This document shows, in pieces, positions 25,229-34,011 of a stretch of 64,000 bases of DNA (positions are counted from its first letter, which is position 1; each line of letters begins with the position of its first letter). The position numbers and the translations under genes are program-made. The stretch comes from Palsa-504 sp050013055 (GTDB lineage: Bacteria > Actinomycetota > Actinomycetes > Streptosporangiales > Streptosporangiaceae). Under the pieces are notes generated by a model. The model searched no databases and had not been told where the DNA came from. It worked only from the letters and a program-made list of their open reading frames with translations. The stretch covers positions 1 through 64,000 of the forward strand of contig JBEKGC010000002.1 of assembly GCA_050013055.1 (NCBI GenBank). The letters are read 5' to 3'.

Positions 25229-25353
25229 TCAGGTTCGCGACCCTTCGTTCATGGTGCCGTGCCCGGCGCAGACCGGCTGCTAATGTCAATAAATTCAATG
25301 GGAAACGGTACTTCAGTGGCGGCGCAGACCGCGCGTGATCTGGGAGAGGACTG

Positions 25354-26952
25354 ATGACAGGACTGACCTCCTCGGAGGATTCGGCGCCGAGTTCGCGGGC
25401 CCGGATCGCACCGGGTGCCGCGGCGCGGGCCCGGACGCGAGACGGCCGGGTCTTTCCGGACCGTACCGCGCGTGTCCTGGCCTGGTCAGCCACGGCGGCC
25501 ATCGCCGTGGCGATCCTGATCATGATCGGCGTGTCGGCGGCGGGCCCGAGTGCGGCGGTCGCCGCGATGCCGCACCCCGCGGCGGGACCGCCGTGGTGGT
25601 TCGCCTGGCGGCTGCGGCCCGGGCTAGCGACCGTCGCCCTGTGGGCGGCGGCGGTGATCGGCTGCGGTGGCGTGGCGGCGGGGCTGGCCGCCGTGGCGCG
25701 CGGCGCGCTGCCGCCCCTGCGGCTGCTCCTGACGGGAGCCCTGGTGGCCGGGGCGGCGCTGACCGTGCTGCCGCCCGCGGGTTCCACGGACGTGATCAGC
25801 TACGCGATTGACGGCAGGATCGTCGTGACCGGCCATAATCCCTACGTGATGACGCCAGGTCAGCTGCGGCGCACCGGGGATCCGATCGCCAGGCTCGCGC
25901 CGCGCACGTGGGTGAATACCCCGTCGATTTACGGTCCGCTGGCCACGGCGGAGGAGTGGGCCGCCGCGGAACTTGGCGGGACGTCGGCGGCCCGGATCAC
26001 CCTCTGGCTGAAGCTGTGGAACGCGCTCGCCTTCGGCGCGGTGGCGCTGGCCCTGGACCGGCTGCTGCGGTCACAGCCCGCGAGGCGGATGCGCGCCCAC
26101 CTGCTCTGGTCGGTGAACCCGCTGCTGCTGTGGACGATGATCGCTGGCGGCCATATCGACGGGATGGCCACCGCGCTCGGCTTCTGCGGCCTGCTCGTGC
26201 TGCGGGTGCGCCGGCCGGACGAGGAGGTCAGCGGGGTCCGGGCCTTCGCGGCCGGGCTGCTCGTGGGGGCGGCGACGGCCTGCAAGGTCACGTTCGGCCT
26301 CTTCGGGGTCGGCGTCTTCTGGGCGTCCCGCAGATCGCCGCTTGCGCTGGCCGGATCGCTGGCCGGGTTCCTTGTGGTCCTGGTGCCCGGGTACGCGATC
26401 GCAGGCTGGCCCGCGGTCAGGGCGCTCGCGGCCCGGACCCAGGGCGCCACCTCGGATAACTTTTACCAGCTCATCTACCGCCCGTTCGGCTACGCGGCGT
26501 CCGCGACCTCGGCGCCAGCCGGCCTGACGGCGGCCGCTGCGCTCGTGGTCGCCGGCCTGGCGGTCCTGCTCCTGTGGCGGCTTCCCGCGCCGGAAAGCCT
26601 CGCTGCCCTGCCCGCCGTCCGTCCCGCGCTGGCGCTCAGCCTCGCCTGGCTCCTGGCCTGGCCGTTCCAGCGGCCCTGGTATGACGTCATGGTCATCTGC
26701 CTGCTCGCGCTGTATCCGGCGTCCAAGCTCGACGGGGTCATCCTGGCGCGGTTGCTCGCCGGAACGACCGTCTACATTCTCGCCGTGGACGACACGCTGA
26801 CGCCGCACTGGCTGAACACCGTGTTCCAGGACAACGTGAATTACCTGGCGCCTGCCATCCGCCTCGCCGCCGTCATCGTGCTCGCCTGGCTGTGCCTGTC
26901 CGGATCCTGGCGCTGGCGGTCAGGGCCTCGCGTGCCGCCCCCCGCGGGCTGA
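25354..26952 (+). CDS. MptB/GT87-like polyprenol-phosphate mannosyltransferase
   Basis: A 532-residue membrane protein; GGGAGAGGA lies before the ATG. After the first helix and a second near residue 90, an outer loop reads PPAGSTDVISYAIDGRIV, then TGHNPYVMTPGQL, RTWVNTPSIYGPLATAEEW. This 'TGHNPY ... YGP' pattern is that of actinobacterial GT-C alpha-mannosyltransferases (MptA/MptB, GT87-like), which use polyprenyl-phosphate mannose. Eleven to twelve helices are predicted; LLWSVNPLLLWTMIAGGHID and ACKVTFGLFGVGVFWA are further family blocks. It is divergent from the GT39 gene and has its own upstream region. The likely product is part of a mannose-containing envelope glycan. Confidence 0.8.
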   Translation: MTGLTSSEDSAPSSRARIAPGAAARARTRDGRVFPDRTARVLAWSATAAIAVAILIMIGVSAAGPSAAVAAMPHPAAGPPWWFAWRLRPGLATVALWAAAVIGCGGVAAGLAAVARGALPPLRLLLTGALVAGAALTVLPPAGSTDVISYAIDGRIVVTGHNPYVMTPGQLRRTGDPIARLAPRTWVNTPSIYGPLATAEEWAAAELGGTSAARITLWLKLWNALAFGAVALALDRLLRSQPARRMRAHLLWSVNPLLLWTMIAGGHIDGMATALGFCGLLVLRVRRPDEEVSGVRAFAAGLLVGAATACKVTFGLFGVGVFWASRRSPLALAGSLAGFLVVLVPGYAIAGWPAVRALAARTQGATSDNFYQLIYRPFGYAASATSAPAGLTAAAALVVAGLAVLLLWRLPAPESLAALPAVRPALALSLAWLLAWPFQRPWYDVMVICLLALYPASKLDGVILARLLAGTTVYILAVDDTLTPHWLNTVFQDNVNYLAPAIRLAAVIVLAWLCLSGSWRWRSGPRVPPPAG

Positions 26953-27191
26953 ACGCGGTACGTTGGGGACGCCGAGGGCCTCCGGTGTCGGCGAGTCACG
27001 CCGGACGCGGAGTTCCGCTTCCGTGCAATTTAGCTTGGCTAAGACGATTAGAATCACGGAACGCGGATCACGGCCGACCCGCCGCCCACGGCGTGCCGGT
27101 CTGCCGGGGCGCAGAGCGTGGCCTGGGCGGAGCAGCGCGAACCGCACGCCGAGGTGGGAAATGAGCAAACTCCGAGGTTAGGTCTCCCCGA

Positions 27192-28799
27192 GTGACTGTG
27201 GAAAGCGCATCACCCATGGCCCGGCAGCAGGCTGGCCGCCGGGTGAGCAGGAGGCCGTCCAGGCACGCCGTCGCGGTGGGGGTGCTGACCGCGCTGATGG
27301 CGGCCGGCTACTCCGGGTTCTCGCTCATCCTCAACTACACCTTCCAGACGTCGTCCTACGACCTTGTGATCTTTGACCAGGCCGTGCGCTCCTACGCGCA
27401 CTTCCAGCCGGGAATCTCCGTCATCAAGGGCCTGCACAACAACTTCGGCCCGCACTTCTCCGTCCTCGGCGACCACTGGTCGCCGATCCTCGCGTCGCTG
27501 GCCCCGCTGTACTGGATCTTCAATAGCCCGGAGACGCTCCTGGTGGCCCAGGCGGTGCTCTTCGCGCTCGCGGTCCCGCCGCTGTGGCTGTTCACCCGCC
27601 GCGCGTTCGGCGGCGGCCGCAAGGCCACCATCGCGGCCTACCTGGTGGCGGTGGCGTACGGGCTGAGCTGGCCGATCGCCTCGGCGGCCGCCTTCGACTT
27701 CCATGAGGTCGCGTTCGCCCCCGTGCTGATGGCGGTGGCGCTTGAGCGCCTGCAGGCGGGCCGGCTGCGGACCGCGCTGATCGCGCTGGCGCTGCTGCTC
27801 CTGGTCAAGGAGGACATGGGCCTGGTCGTCGCCGGGATCGGGGTCTACCTGGCCGTGACGCGCCCGCAGGCGGTGAGCAGGCAGCGACTGGTGGGTCTCG
27901 CCCTCATCGTTCTCGGCGTGGCCGACACCTGGGTGGCGACCTACCTGCTGATCCCGGCCTTCGGCGGCCGCTCCGACTATTACTGGGCCTACGGCGCGCT
28001 CGGTCAGAACGTGCCGCAGGTCCTGGAGCACATCGTGGCTCATCCCCTCGGCGCGCTGCGGCTGATGACCACCCCGGGGGTCAAGCTCGACACCATGCTG
28101 TGGCTGCTGGCCCCGTTCTGCTTCCTCCCGCTGCTGTCGCCCATCACCGTCGCGGTCATCCCGCTCCTGGTGGAACGGATGATGCAGGACAAGTTCCCGA
28201 ACTGGTGGATCACCGCCTACCACTACAACGCCTACCTGATCATCATCCTCGCGTGCGGCGCCGTCGACGGCGCCGCCCGGCTGGACCGGTGGGTGACGCG
28301 GGCCAGGCAGGACCGCGTCCTGGCGGGGACGCCGGCCCGGGCGCGGGCCGACCGGAGCGCGGGCACGGTGGCGCTCGTGGCCGCCGCCGTGTTCTGTGTG
28401 GTGGCGGTCTTCCTGGTGCCCAAATTCGCGCTCGGAGCGGCCCTGCACCGGTCGTTCTACCATCGGGACGCGGAGGAGAGGAACGCCGCCGCCGCCGTCG
28501 CCGCGGTCCCGGCCGGCGTCACCGTCGAGGCGGTGAACCGCCTCGGTCCCCACCTCTCCGGGCGAGATACCGTCCTGCTCTGGGACGGTGACGGCGGGTC
28601 GCCGCTTTACCCGCCGTGGGTGCTCGCCGCCACTGTGGGGCGGCAGTTCACGTTCCACTCCGTGGAGCAGCAGGAGCAGCGTCTCGCGCTGCTCAAGAAG
28701 CACGGCTACGAGACCGTTTTCGATCACGGAGGCTTTATCGTGCTGCACAGTCCCGGCGTGAGTGCGCCCGTGGCGGGTTCCGCGGAGCGCGCGGGATGA
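27192..28799 (+). CDS. DUF2079 membrane protein (predicted GT-C transferase)
   Basis: A 535-residue membrane protein from a GTG. After the first helix, YDLVIFDQAVRSYAHFQPG and NFGPHFSVLGDHWSPILA are the hallmark loop of the DUF2079 family, with Asp and His residues in the place of GT-C catalytic acids. SAAAFDFHEVAFAPVLMAVA and LLLVKEDMGLVVAGIGVYLA follow, then NWWITAYHYNAYLIIILACG and a soluble C-terminal domain. Actinobacterial members are common beside cell-envelope glycan genes. Its TGA overlaps the ATG of the next gene, so the two are coupled. The substrate is unknown. Confidence 0.85.
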   Translation: MTVESASPMARQQAGRRVSRRPSRHAVAVGVLTALMAAGYSGFSLILNYTFQTSSYDLVIFDQAVRSYAHFQPGISVIKGLHNNFGPHFSVLGDHWSPILASLAPLYWIFNSPETLLVAQAVLFALAVPPLWLFTRRAFGGGRKATIAAYLVAVAYGLSWPIASAAAFDFHEVAFAPVLMAVALERLQAGRLRTALIALALLLLVKEDMGLVVAGIGVYLAVTRPQAVSRQRLVGLALIVLGVADTWVATYLLIPAFGGRSDYYWAYGALGQNVPQVLEHIVAHPLGALRLMTTPGVKLDTMLWLLAPFCFLPLLSPITVAVIPLLVERMMQDKFPNWWITAYHYNAYLIIILACGAVDGAARLDRWVTRARQDRVLAGTPARARADRSAGTVALVAAAVFCVVAVFLVPKFALGAALHRSFYHRDAEERNAAAAVAAVPAGVTVEAVNRLGPHLSGRDTVLLWDGDGGSPLYPPWVLAATVGRQFTFHSVEQQEQRLALLKKHGYETVFDHGGFIVLHSPGVSAPVAGSAERAG

Positions 28800-30985
28800 G
28801 CGTGGGCGCCCAGTCGGAGACCGCAGGCCCGTCCGCTGCCGACGCGCCGGACGGCCGTCCGGAGGCCGGCTCGCCTGACGTCGCCGGGCGGCTGCTCGGG
28901 CGGTTGTCTGTGCTGCCCGCGCTGCTCGCCATGTCCTGGCTGCTGGCCGGGTTCCCGCTGCTGCTCATCGGCCATTTCACGCCGGTCCTGGTGGTGCTGC
29001 TCTCGGTTCTCGTGGCGCTGGTGCTCGTGCCGCTCGGGCTGCGCTGGATCCCCGGTCCGTCGCCGCAGGCCTGGCCCTGGCGGCCCGCGCACCAGCCGGA
29101 AAACACGCGCGTGCCGGACAAGCCGCGGACGCCCTGGTGGGCAGTCGCCGCAGTGCTCGCGATCGCGATTGCGTTCGGCATCGACCAGGTGATCTATCAC
29201 TCGCAGTTCATCATCGTGATGCGTGACCCGGCGTCCTACTTCCAGTTCGCGGAATGGATCTCCCGGCACGGCTCGCTGCCGATCCCGCAGGACCGCGCGG
29301 CCTTCGGCACCGCGCACACCAGCAGCTTCGACTTCAGCAGCTTCGCCTACTACCAGGTCGGCAATACCGTCGTGCCGCAGTTCATGGCCGGGCTGCCGAT
29401 GGTGCTCGCGGGCACCATGTGGCTCGGCGGCGGGAACGCCGCGCTGCTGGCGGCGCCGGTGCTCGGGGCCGCCGCGCTGCTCACCTTTGGCGGCCTGGTC
29501 GCCCGGCTCGTCGGACCGCGATGGGCCCCGCTGGCGGTTCTCGCCCTTGCGCTATCCCTGCCCGAGCAGTTCACCAGCCGGTCGAACTACAGCGAGCCGC
29601 TGGCGCAGATCCTCTTCCTGGGCGGGCTCTGCCTGGTCATCGATTCCCTGAACCGGAACCGGGCCGGCGGGGACCGGATCATCGCGGCGATCGCGGGCCT
29701 CGCGCTCGGCCTGACCGTGCTGGTCCGCATCGACGGGGCCAGCGACATCCTGCCGGTGGCCCCGTACTGCGGCCTGCTGCTGCTCGGCCGGCGACGGCAG
29801 GCCCTGCCGCTGATCGGCGGCGTGGTGGTCGGCGGGCTTTACGGCATCGTCGACGGGCTGGTGTTTTCCCGGCCGTACCTGGAGACCAACAAGTCCTCGC
29901 TGGTGCTGCTGGCGCTGGCGAGCGCCCTTGTGCTTGTCGTGACGGTGCTGGCGCTGCCGCTGCTGTGGAACCGGGCGCTGCCTGAGGTGAAGGGGCGGTG
30001 GCTGCCGGACGCCGCGTCGGCACTGGCCGTGCTCATCATCGCCGCCTTCGCCATCCGCCCGTACGTGCACAAGGCACGTGCCGCGATGACCAAGGCCACC
30101 GAGCAGGCCATAGCCGGGTACCAGCGCGCCAATCACCAGCCGGTCGACCCGTCGCGGACCTACGCGGAGATAAGCCTGCACTGGGTGTTCTGGTACGTCG
30201 GCGTGCCCGTGGTCATTCTCGGCACGATCGGCGCCGCGCTGCTGGCCCGGCGGTGCCTGCGCGGCCAGGCCCCGGCCTGGACGCTGCCGCTGCTGACGTT
30301 CGCGTGGACCATTACCACGTTCTTGTACCGGCCGGCCATCACCCCCGATCAGCCGTGGGCGAGCCGCAGGCTGGTCCCCGCGGTGCTGCCCGGCTTCATC
30401 CTGCTCGCGGTGTGGGCGTCGGCCTGGCTGGTCGGCTGGCTCAGACAGCACGGCTACGCCGGGGTACCCAGCATCGGCACCGGCATAGTCCTCGCGGTCG
30501 CCCTGGTGTTGCCGGCCTCGATGACCACGTTCGGTCTTGGCGTCAAGACCGGCGGCCCGCTCGGGGTCACGCTGACCGCTGACGGCATGGCGAACAAGAC
30601 CACCTACGGCGGCGAACTCGGCGCGGTCGACAGCATGTGCGCGGCGATCCCCAAGGGCTCGTCGGTCGTCATCATCGACGGTTCGGTCGCCGACCGGCTG
30701 TCGGAGGCCATCCGCGGGATGTGCGGTGACCCGACGGTCCGCGTCCCGCCCTCGGGCTACTCTCTGCCCGTTTCGGCCGTCCGGTCGATTGTGCAGAGTA
30801 TCCAGCAATCAGGGCGGCGGCCGGTGTTGCTCGCCGCCACGGCGTCGGAACTCGCGCCCTATCACGGGCTAGTGAAGAAGGTGATGGCACTGAGCACGAC
30901 CATGGACAGCAGCATCCTGACGCAGCCGCCGCGGACCACCATGCCGCTCAAGCTGAGCGTCTGGATGCTGGAGCCGACGCCATGA
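28796..30985 (+). CDS. Large GT39-like membrane glycosyltransferase
   Basis: A 729-residue membrane protein. The ATG at 28796 overlaps the upstream stop (ATGA) and is preferred over an in-frame extension to 28616 inside DUF2079. Two or three helices and a Pro-rich loop lead to IIVMRDPASYFQFAEWISRH, an outer loop with an acidic pair, then DRAAFGTAHTSSFDFSSFAY. FTSRSNYSEPLAQILFLGGL and VLVRIDGASDILPVAPYCGL are typical of a streptomycete GT39-like group. The C-terminal domain has SMCAAIPKGSSVVIIDGSVA. It overlaps the GT2 gene by 4 bp, so the pair probably works together: GT2 makes the lipid-linked sugar, this protein transfers it. Confidence 0.8.
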   Translation: MSVGAQSETAGPSAADAPDGRPEAGSPDVAGRLLGRLSVLPALLAMSWLLAGFPLLLIGHFTPVLVVLLSVLVALVLVPLGLRWIPGPSPQAWPWRPAHQPENTRVPDKPRTPWWAVAAVLAIAIAFGIDQVIYHSQFIIVMRDPASYFQFAEWISRHGSLPIPQDRAAFGTAHTSSFDFSSFAYYQVGNTVVPQFMAGLPMVLAGTMWLGGGNAALLAAPVLGAAALLTFGGLVARLVGPRWAPLAVLALALSLPEQFTSRSNYSEPLAQILFLGGLCLVIDSLNRNRAGGDRIIAAIAGLALGLTVLVRIDGASDILPVAPYCGLLLLGRRRQALPLIGGVVVGGLYGIVDGLVFSRPYLETNKSSLVLLALASALVLVVTVLALPLLWNRALPEVKGRWLPDAASALAVLIIAAFAIRPYVHKARAAMTKATEQAIAGYQRANHQPVDPSRTYAEISLHWVFWYVGVPVVILGTIGAALLARRCLRGQAPAWTLPLLTFAWTITTFLYRPAITPDQPWASRRLVPAVLPGFILLAVWASAWLVGWLRQHGYAGVPSIGTGIVLAVALVLPASMTTFGLGVKTGGPLGVTLTADGMANKTTYGGELGAVDSMCAAIPKGSSVVIIDGSVADRLSEAIRGMCGDPTVRVPPSGYSLPVSAVRSIVQSIQQSGRRPVLLAATASELAPYHGLVKKVMALSTTMDSSILTQPPRTTMPLKLSVWMLEPTP

Positions 30986-31959
30986 CCGCGTCCCTGGACA
31001 CCCCGAGCGCCGTCCCGGCGACCCCGGCCACCTCGGCCGTCCCGCTGCCCCCCGCCGCCGATCCGCCGCAGGCTCCGTACGTCTCGATCATCCTGCCCTG
31101 CTACAACGAGGAGGGGCACGTGGCGGCCGAGGTGGCGCGGATCTGCGCGGCCATGGACGCGAGCGGGTACCGCTACGAGCTGATCGCGTACGACGACGCT
31201 TCCACCGATGACACGCTGGCCCGCCTTTACCAGGCGGCCCCCCGGTTCCCGCGGCTGGAGATCGTGCCCTTCCGCCGCAACGGCGGGTCCGGCACCATCC
31301 GCCGCATTGGCACCCAGCGGGCGCGGGGCGAGATCGTCGTGTGGACCGACGCCGACATGACGTATCCGAACGAGCGGATTCCCGAGCTGGTCCAGATGCT
31401 GGAGAAGGATCCGGACGTGGACCAGGTGGTGGGGGCGAGGACCAGCGAGCAGGGCAGTCACAAGCTGCTGCGGGTACCGGCCAAGTGGCTCATCCGCAAG
31501 CTGGCGGAAAGGCTCACCAACGCCGAGATCCCCGACCTGAACTCCGGGCTCAGGGCCTTCCGGCGGCAGGTCGCGCAGCCGTACTTGCGGCTGCTGCCGC
31601 CCGGCTTCTCCTGCGTCACCACGATCACCGTCGCGTTCCTGGCCAATCAGCACGAGGTGCGGTACGTGCCGATCGAGTACGCCAAGCGGTCGGGGACCTC
31701 GAAGTTCAAGTTCGTCAAGGACGCCTACCGGTACATCCTGCAGGTGCTGCGGATGGTGATGTACTTCAACCCGCTCAAGGTGCTGATGCCGGTGGCGTTG
31801 TTCCTGCTCGGGCTTGGCCTCGCCAAGGGCGTCTACGACATGATCGTGCACCCGCTGCTCTTCGCGGTCAATACCGTCCTGATTTTCGTGACCGGGCTGC
31901 TCATCGCGTCGCTCGCCCTGCTCGCTGACCTGATCGTCCGGTCCAGGGGAGACATCTGA
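30982..31959 (+). CDS. GT2 glycosyltransferase with two C-terminal helices (polyprenyl-phosphate sugar synthase-like)
   Basis: A 325-residue protein. A Pro/Ala leader precedes the GT-A domain: YVSIILPCYNEEGHVAAEVA, AYDDASTDDTLARLY and the metal-binding WTDADMTYPNERIPELV. RKLAERLTNAEIPDLNSGLR is the conserved acceptor-side block of DPM1/GtrB-type enzymes. The last 80 residues have two helices, VLMPVALFLLGLGLAKGVYD and VLIFVTGLLIASLALLADLI. Such enzymes attach mannose or glucose to polyprenyl phosphate on the inner face. It is coupled to the large GT39-like gene (ATGA overlap) and ends 30 bp from the convergent GT4-methyltransferase gene. Confidence 0.88.
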   Translation: MTASLDTPSAVPATPATSAVPLPPAADPPQAPYVSIILPCYNEEGHVAAEVARICAAMDASGYRYELIAYDDASTDDTLARLYQAAPRFPRLEIVPFRRNGGSGTIRRIGTQRARGEIVVWTDADMTYPNERIPELVQMLEKDPDVDQVVGARTSEQGSHKLLRVPAKWLIRKLAERLTNAEIPDLNSGLRAFRRQVAQPYLRLLPPGFSCVTTITVAFLANQHEVRYVPIEYAKRSGTSKFKFVKDAYRYILQVLRMVMYFNPLKVLMPVALFLLGLGLAKGVYDMIVHPLLFAVNTVLIFVTGLLIASLALLADLIVRSRGDI

Positions 31960-31989
31960 CCGGCAGCGTCTGACCGGCAGCGGTGGCGG

Positions 31990-33927
31990 TCAGACGGCGG
32001 GTGCTTCCGCGTCCCGGGGCGCCCCTGAGCGGGCCAGCACCACGAGCCCCGTGCCCGTGTTCGGGAACGCCCGTTGCACCACCCGGAACGGCGCGGTCCC
32101 CCATCGAGCGGCCGCACCGCGCAGGCCGCCTGATGGCTGCAGCAGCCGGCCGGATCCGGCGGTCCGGTCGGCGACCGGCATGGCCGCAGCCGTGGCGAGC
32201 CGCCGCCGGCCGATCAGGTTGCGGCCAGCCTCCAGGAGATAGCCAAGGGGAAAGCCGTACTGCCGCAGCTGGATCTGGGTGAAGCCCGAGCTGGCCAGCA
32301 GGGCCGTCATGGCGGCCGGGTCGTAACGGCGGAAGTGGCCGACAAGCTCGTCGGCCGGCCCGTACCTGCCCTGGTGCGCCGGGACGGACAGCAGCAGCCA
32401 CCCGGGGGCGCGGAGCAGGCCCGCCCATTCCTTTAGCGCCGCCGCATCGTCCTCGATGTGCTCGAGGACCTCGAAGGCGCATATCAGGTCGAACTGGCTG
32501 TCGCCGAGATCCTGCGCGGCGACATTGCGGACCTCGCCTCGCCCGGCCGCACTGATCCGCTTGCTGGCCACCGCCCAGGACGCCCGGTCCGGCTCCACGC
32601 CCAGGTACCGGTAGCGCTGGGCCAGCCGGACACCGAGTGCGCCCTGGCCGCAGCCGATTTCGAGCACGTCGCTGATGCCGCCGGGCAGCATCCGTTTGAT
32701 CAGCTCATAGCGCAGCCAGGCGTTCGGCGTCAGCGGCGCCACCATCTCGATGTCCGGCCGCGCTTGTCTCCTCGCGGGCGCGGGGCCCGCGCCTGGTGCC
32801 TCATCCTGGGCGGCCGTGGCCATGGCGGTGCTCCTGGCGGTAGCGAGTTTTCCTATCAGCGGGATCACGATCCGCTCAGGGACGAATTGCTCCTGCGCCA
32901 CCTCGCGCGCCCGCTGGCGCAGCCGGGCCAGCTCGCCGCGGTCACCGGCGAGCCGCAGCAAGGCCGCGGCCAGTGCGTCCGGGTCGCCGGGCGGCACCAG
33001 CAGGCCCGCCCCGGCCAGTGCCCGCCGCTGCGGGGCGGTGTCGGAGGTCACGATCGCGCACCCGGCCGCGGCGCCCTGGAAGACCTTGTTCGGCACCACC
33101 CTGAGCGCTTTGTCTCCGGCGCCGAAGATACCGAGGCAGACGTCGTGGCTCGCGACCAGCGCGGGAAGCTCGGCGGCGGGTACCCAGTCCAGCCAGCGGA
33201 CCGCGTCGCTTGTCCCGGCCGCCGCCATCGTCGCGGCCTTGTCCTGGCCATCGCCGATCATGGTGACCTCGATGGGTGCCCCCGCCATCCGGCCGAGCGC
33301 GGACCCGATGACCGAAGCCCCCTGAAGGGGGGTGTACAAGCCGTAGAACACGACCCGCAGCGGCTGGCCGTCGTCGTCCGGCCGGGCCGGCCCGGCCGCC
33401 AGGTGCCACGCGGATGGCGCGCCCACCGGTACCACGACCGCCCGGGCCTGGTGCCGTTCCGGCAGCCGGGCCAGGTGCTCCTCGGTGTCCACGACGATGA
33501 TGTCGGCGGCCCGCAGGGCGCAGGCGTCGATCGTCCTCAGCAGGACCTGGCGCGCGATTCCGCCCAGCCGCCGGTCCCGCCCGGTGTCGCTGGCGCCGAT
33601 GAGATGGTCGAGCACGACCGGCACCTTGCGGAAGAGAAGCCGGGCCAGGAGGACATCGAAGTGACCGAGATAGCCGACGAGCACCACATCAGGGGCGGGC
33701 ATCCGGCTGGCGGCCCGGGTCAGGGTCGCCCAGCGCCGGGCCAGGCGGACCAGGAGGGCAGGCGCTCGCCACGGATGGGCCAGCATGTCCACCTTGGCCG
33801 CCGTGTCCAGGCCCAGCGGTGCGTTGCATTCGGCCACCTCGATGCCGTGGGCGCGCAGGCCCTCAGCGATCGTGGCGATTCGCGGATGCAGCGAAGTGTC
33901 GTAGGTGCCAAACAGCAATGCGCGCAT
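31990..33927 (-). CDS. Fusion of GT4-type glycosyltransferase and SAM methyltransferase
   Basis: A 645-residue protein. Residues 1-370 form a GT-B glycosyltransferase: MRALLFGTYDTSLHPRIATI at the start, RVVFYGLYTPLQGASVIGSA opening the donor domain, and PNKVFQGAAAGCAIVTSDTA for nucleotide-sugar binding. A linker rich in Ala/Pro/Gln (about 375-405) leads to a class I methyltransferase with DVLEIGCGQGALGVRLAQRY (SAM site), FDLICAFEVLEHIEDDAAAL and SVPAHQGRYGPADELVGHFR. One polypeptide thus could add a sugar and methylate it, or methylate the neighbouring residue. No membrane helix is seen. A -10 box lies just upstream of the start. The order of action and the acceptor are inferred, not shown. 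Confidence 0.85.
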   Translation of the reverse strand: MRALLFGTYDTSLHPRIATIAEGLRAHGIEVAECNAPLGLDTAAKVDMLAHPWRAPALLVRLARRWATLTRAASRMPAPDVVLVGYLGHFDVLLARLLFRKVPVVLDHLIGASDTGRDRRLGGIARQVLLRTIDACALRAADIIVVDTEEHLARLPERHQARAVVVPVGAPSAWHLAAGPARPDDDGQPLRVVFYGLYTPLQGASVIGSALGRMAGAPIEVTMIGDGQDKAATMAAAGTSDAVRWLDWVPAAELPALVASHDVCLGIFGAGDKALRVVPNKVFQGAAAGCAIVTSDTAPQRRALAGAGLLVPPGDPDALAAALLRLAGDRGELARLRQRAREVAQEQFVPERIVIPLIGKLATARSTAMATAAQDEAPGAGPAPARRQARPDIEMVAPLTPNAWLRYELIKRMLPGGISDVLEIGCGQGALGVRLAQRYRYLGVEPDRASWAVASKRISAAGRGEVRNVAAQDLGDSQFDLICAFEVLEHIEDDAAALKEWAGLLRAPGWLLLSVPAHQGRYGPADELVGHFRRYDPAAMTALLASSGFTQIQLRQYGFPLGYLLEAGRNLIGRRRLATAAAMPVADRTAGSGRLLQPSGGLRGAAARWGTAPFRVVQRAFPNTGTGLVVLARSGAPRDAEAPAV

Positions 33928-33937
33928 AATCCCAGTT

Positions 33938-33943
33938 ACTCTA
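33938..33943 (-). promoter_or_regulatory. Candidate -10 box of the GT4-methyltransferase gene
   Basis: TAGAGT on the minus strand would start transcription near 33931, four bases before the ATG at 33927, suggesting a near-leaderless message. Confidence 0.4.
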
Positions 33944-33999
33944 GTATTCCGGCTCGTATCGACAGATAAGAAATCACCGGAATAACGAAGCCGTTAAGC

Positions 34000-34005
34000 T
34001 AGGCT
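34000..34005 (+). promoter_or_regulatory. Candidate -10 box of the LPG-synthase-like gene, leaderless start
   Basis: TAGGCT ends seven bases before the ATG at 34012, so transcription would begin on the start codon. A second box, TAAGCT, overlaps it at 33995-34000. Confidence 0.45.
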
Positions 34006-34011
34006 GGCGCC

